Source of the DNA: CAYFHQ01 sp964342805
GTDB lineage: Bacteria > Bacillota > Clostridia > Peptostreptococcales > Acidaminobacteraceae
Assembly (NCBI GenBank): GCA_964342805.1
Contig: CAYFHQ010000039.1
Coordinates: 1 to 29,466, forward strand
DNA length: 29,466 bases
Reading direction: 5' to 3'
Shown here piece after piece: positions 29,426 through 29,466 of the stretch. The notes below the pieces were generated by a model. That model saw only the letters and a program-made list of their open reading frames with translations, had not been told where the DNA came from and made no database searches. The position numbers were made by a program, and so were the translations under genes. The stretch's first letter is position 1. Each line of letters opens with the position of its first letter.

Positions 29426-29466
29426 AATAGCAATCCCTTGTGAATACAATGTTTCATAAATCAAAA

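Noticed and set aside
1..29466. CRISPR array, rRNA, prophage or complete insertion sequence
   Set aside because: No spaced direct repeats, no rRNA-like conserved blocks, no integrase or structural phage genes and no intact transposase were seen on either strand.

Overview
The window reads as chromosome of a Bacillota (Firmicutes) bacterium, most likely a fermentative Clostridia-type organism. Nearly every gene has a strong AGGAGG-type ribosome site. Rho-independent terminators with T tracts and sigma-A-like promoters are frequent, and the families (MocR, HxlR, PatB, ornithine racemase, YfcC, DIP1984) are typical of that phylum. I cannot name a genus. No rRNA, canonical tRNA, CRISPR array, prophage or complete insertion sequence is visible.

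Layout. (1) 1-2127: end of an MDR-type oxidoreductase, a Dps ferritin divergent from an HxlR regulator with a palindrome between them, and a nucleoside deaminase. (2) 2140-4105: a visibly AT-rich two-gene RloA/RloB (AbiL-like) phage-defence module between housekeeping genes, probably acquired. (3) 4361-5299: tRNA-dihydrouridine synthase. (4) 5478-8653: a minus-strand envelope operon (possible 13-codon leader ORF, two lipoproteins, a membrane-anchored protein, an AraC-GyrI regulator). (5) 8911-13678: VOC protein, HAM1-like NTPase, ABC-F ATPase, radical SAM/SPASM protein, and a GNAT fused to a small C-terminal domain. (6) 13742-14467: a DIP1984-family gene with a long structured 3' region that folds into a tRNA-like shape and ends in a terminator. 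I consider this the most interesting locus. (7) 14592-17775: PatB-like C-S lyase, two flavodoxin-fold reductases and a TetR regulator with twin operators.

(8) 17797-25841 is a decay zone. A MATE transporter, a QueG-like Fe-S protein, a P-loop kinase, an EamA transporter, a YfcC transporter fused to ornithine racemase, a metallophosphoesterase and a 46-codon gene are all broken by stops, frameshifts or internal deletions. The regulators next to them (TetR, MocR, IclR) are intact and keep clear palindromic operators. Inside this zone sits an apparently intact pair, a secreted beta-rich protein and a small membrane protein (24169-24972), with its own promoter and terminator.

(9) 26087-29466: DUF4260 protein, GNAT, a small membrane protein, and a translationally coupled pair of an unrecognised beta-rich protein and a membrane protein with a zinc ribbon. 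Gene starts were set by Shine-Dalgarno position and often lie inside a longer open frame. All family calls come from reading motifs, not from database searches.
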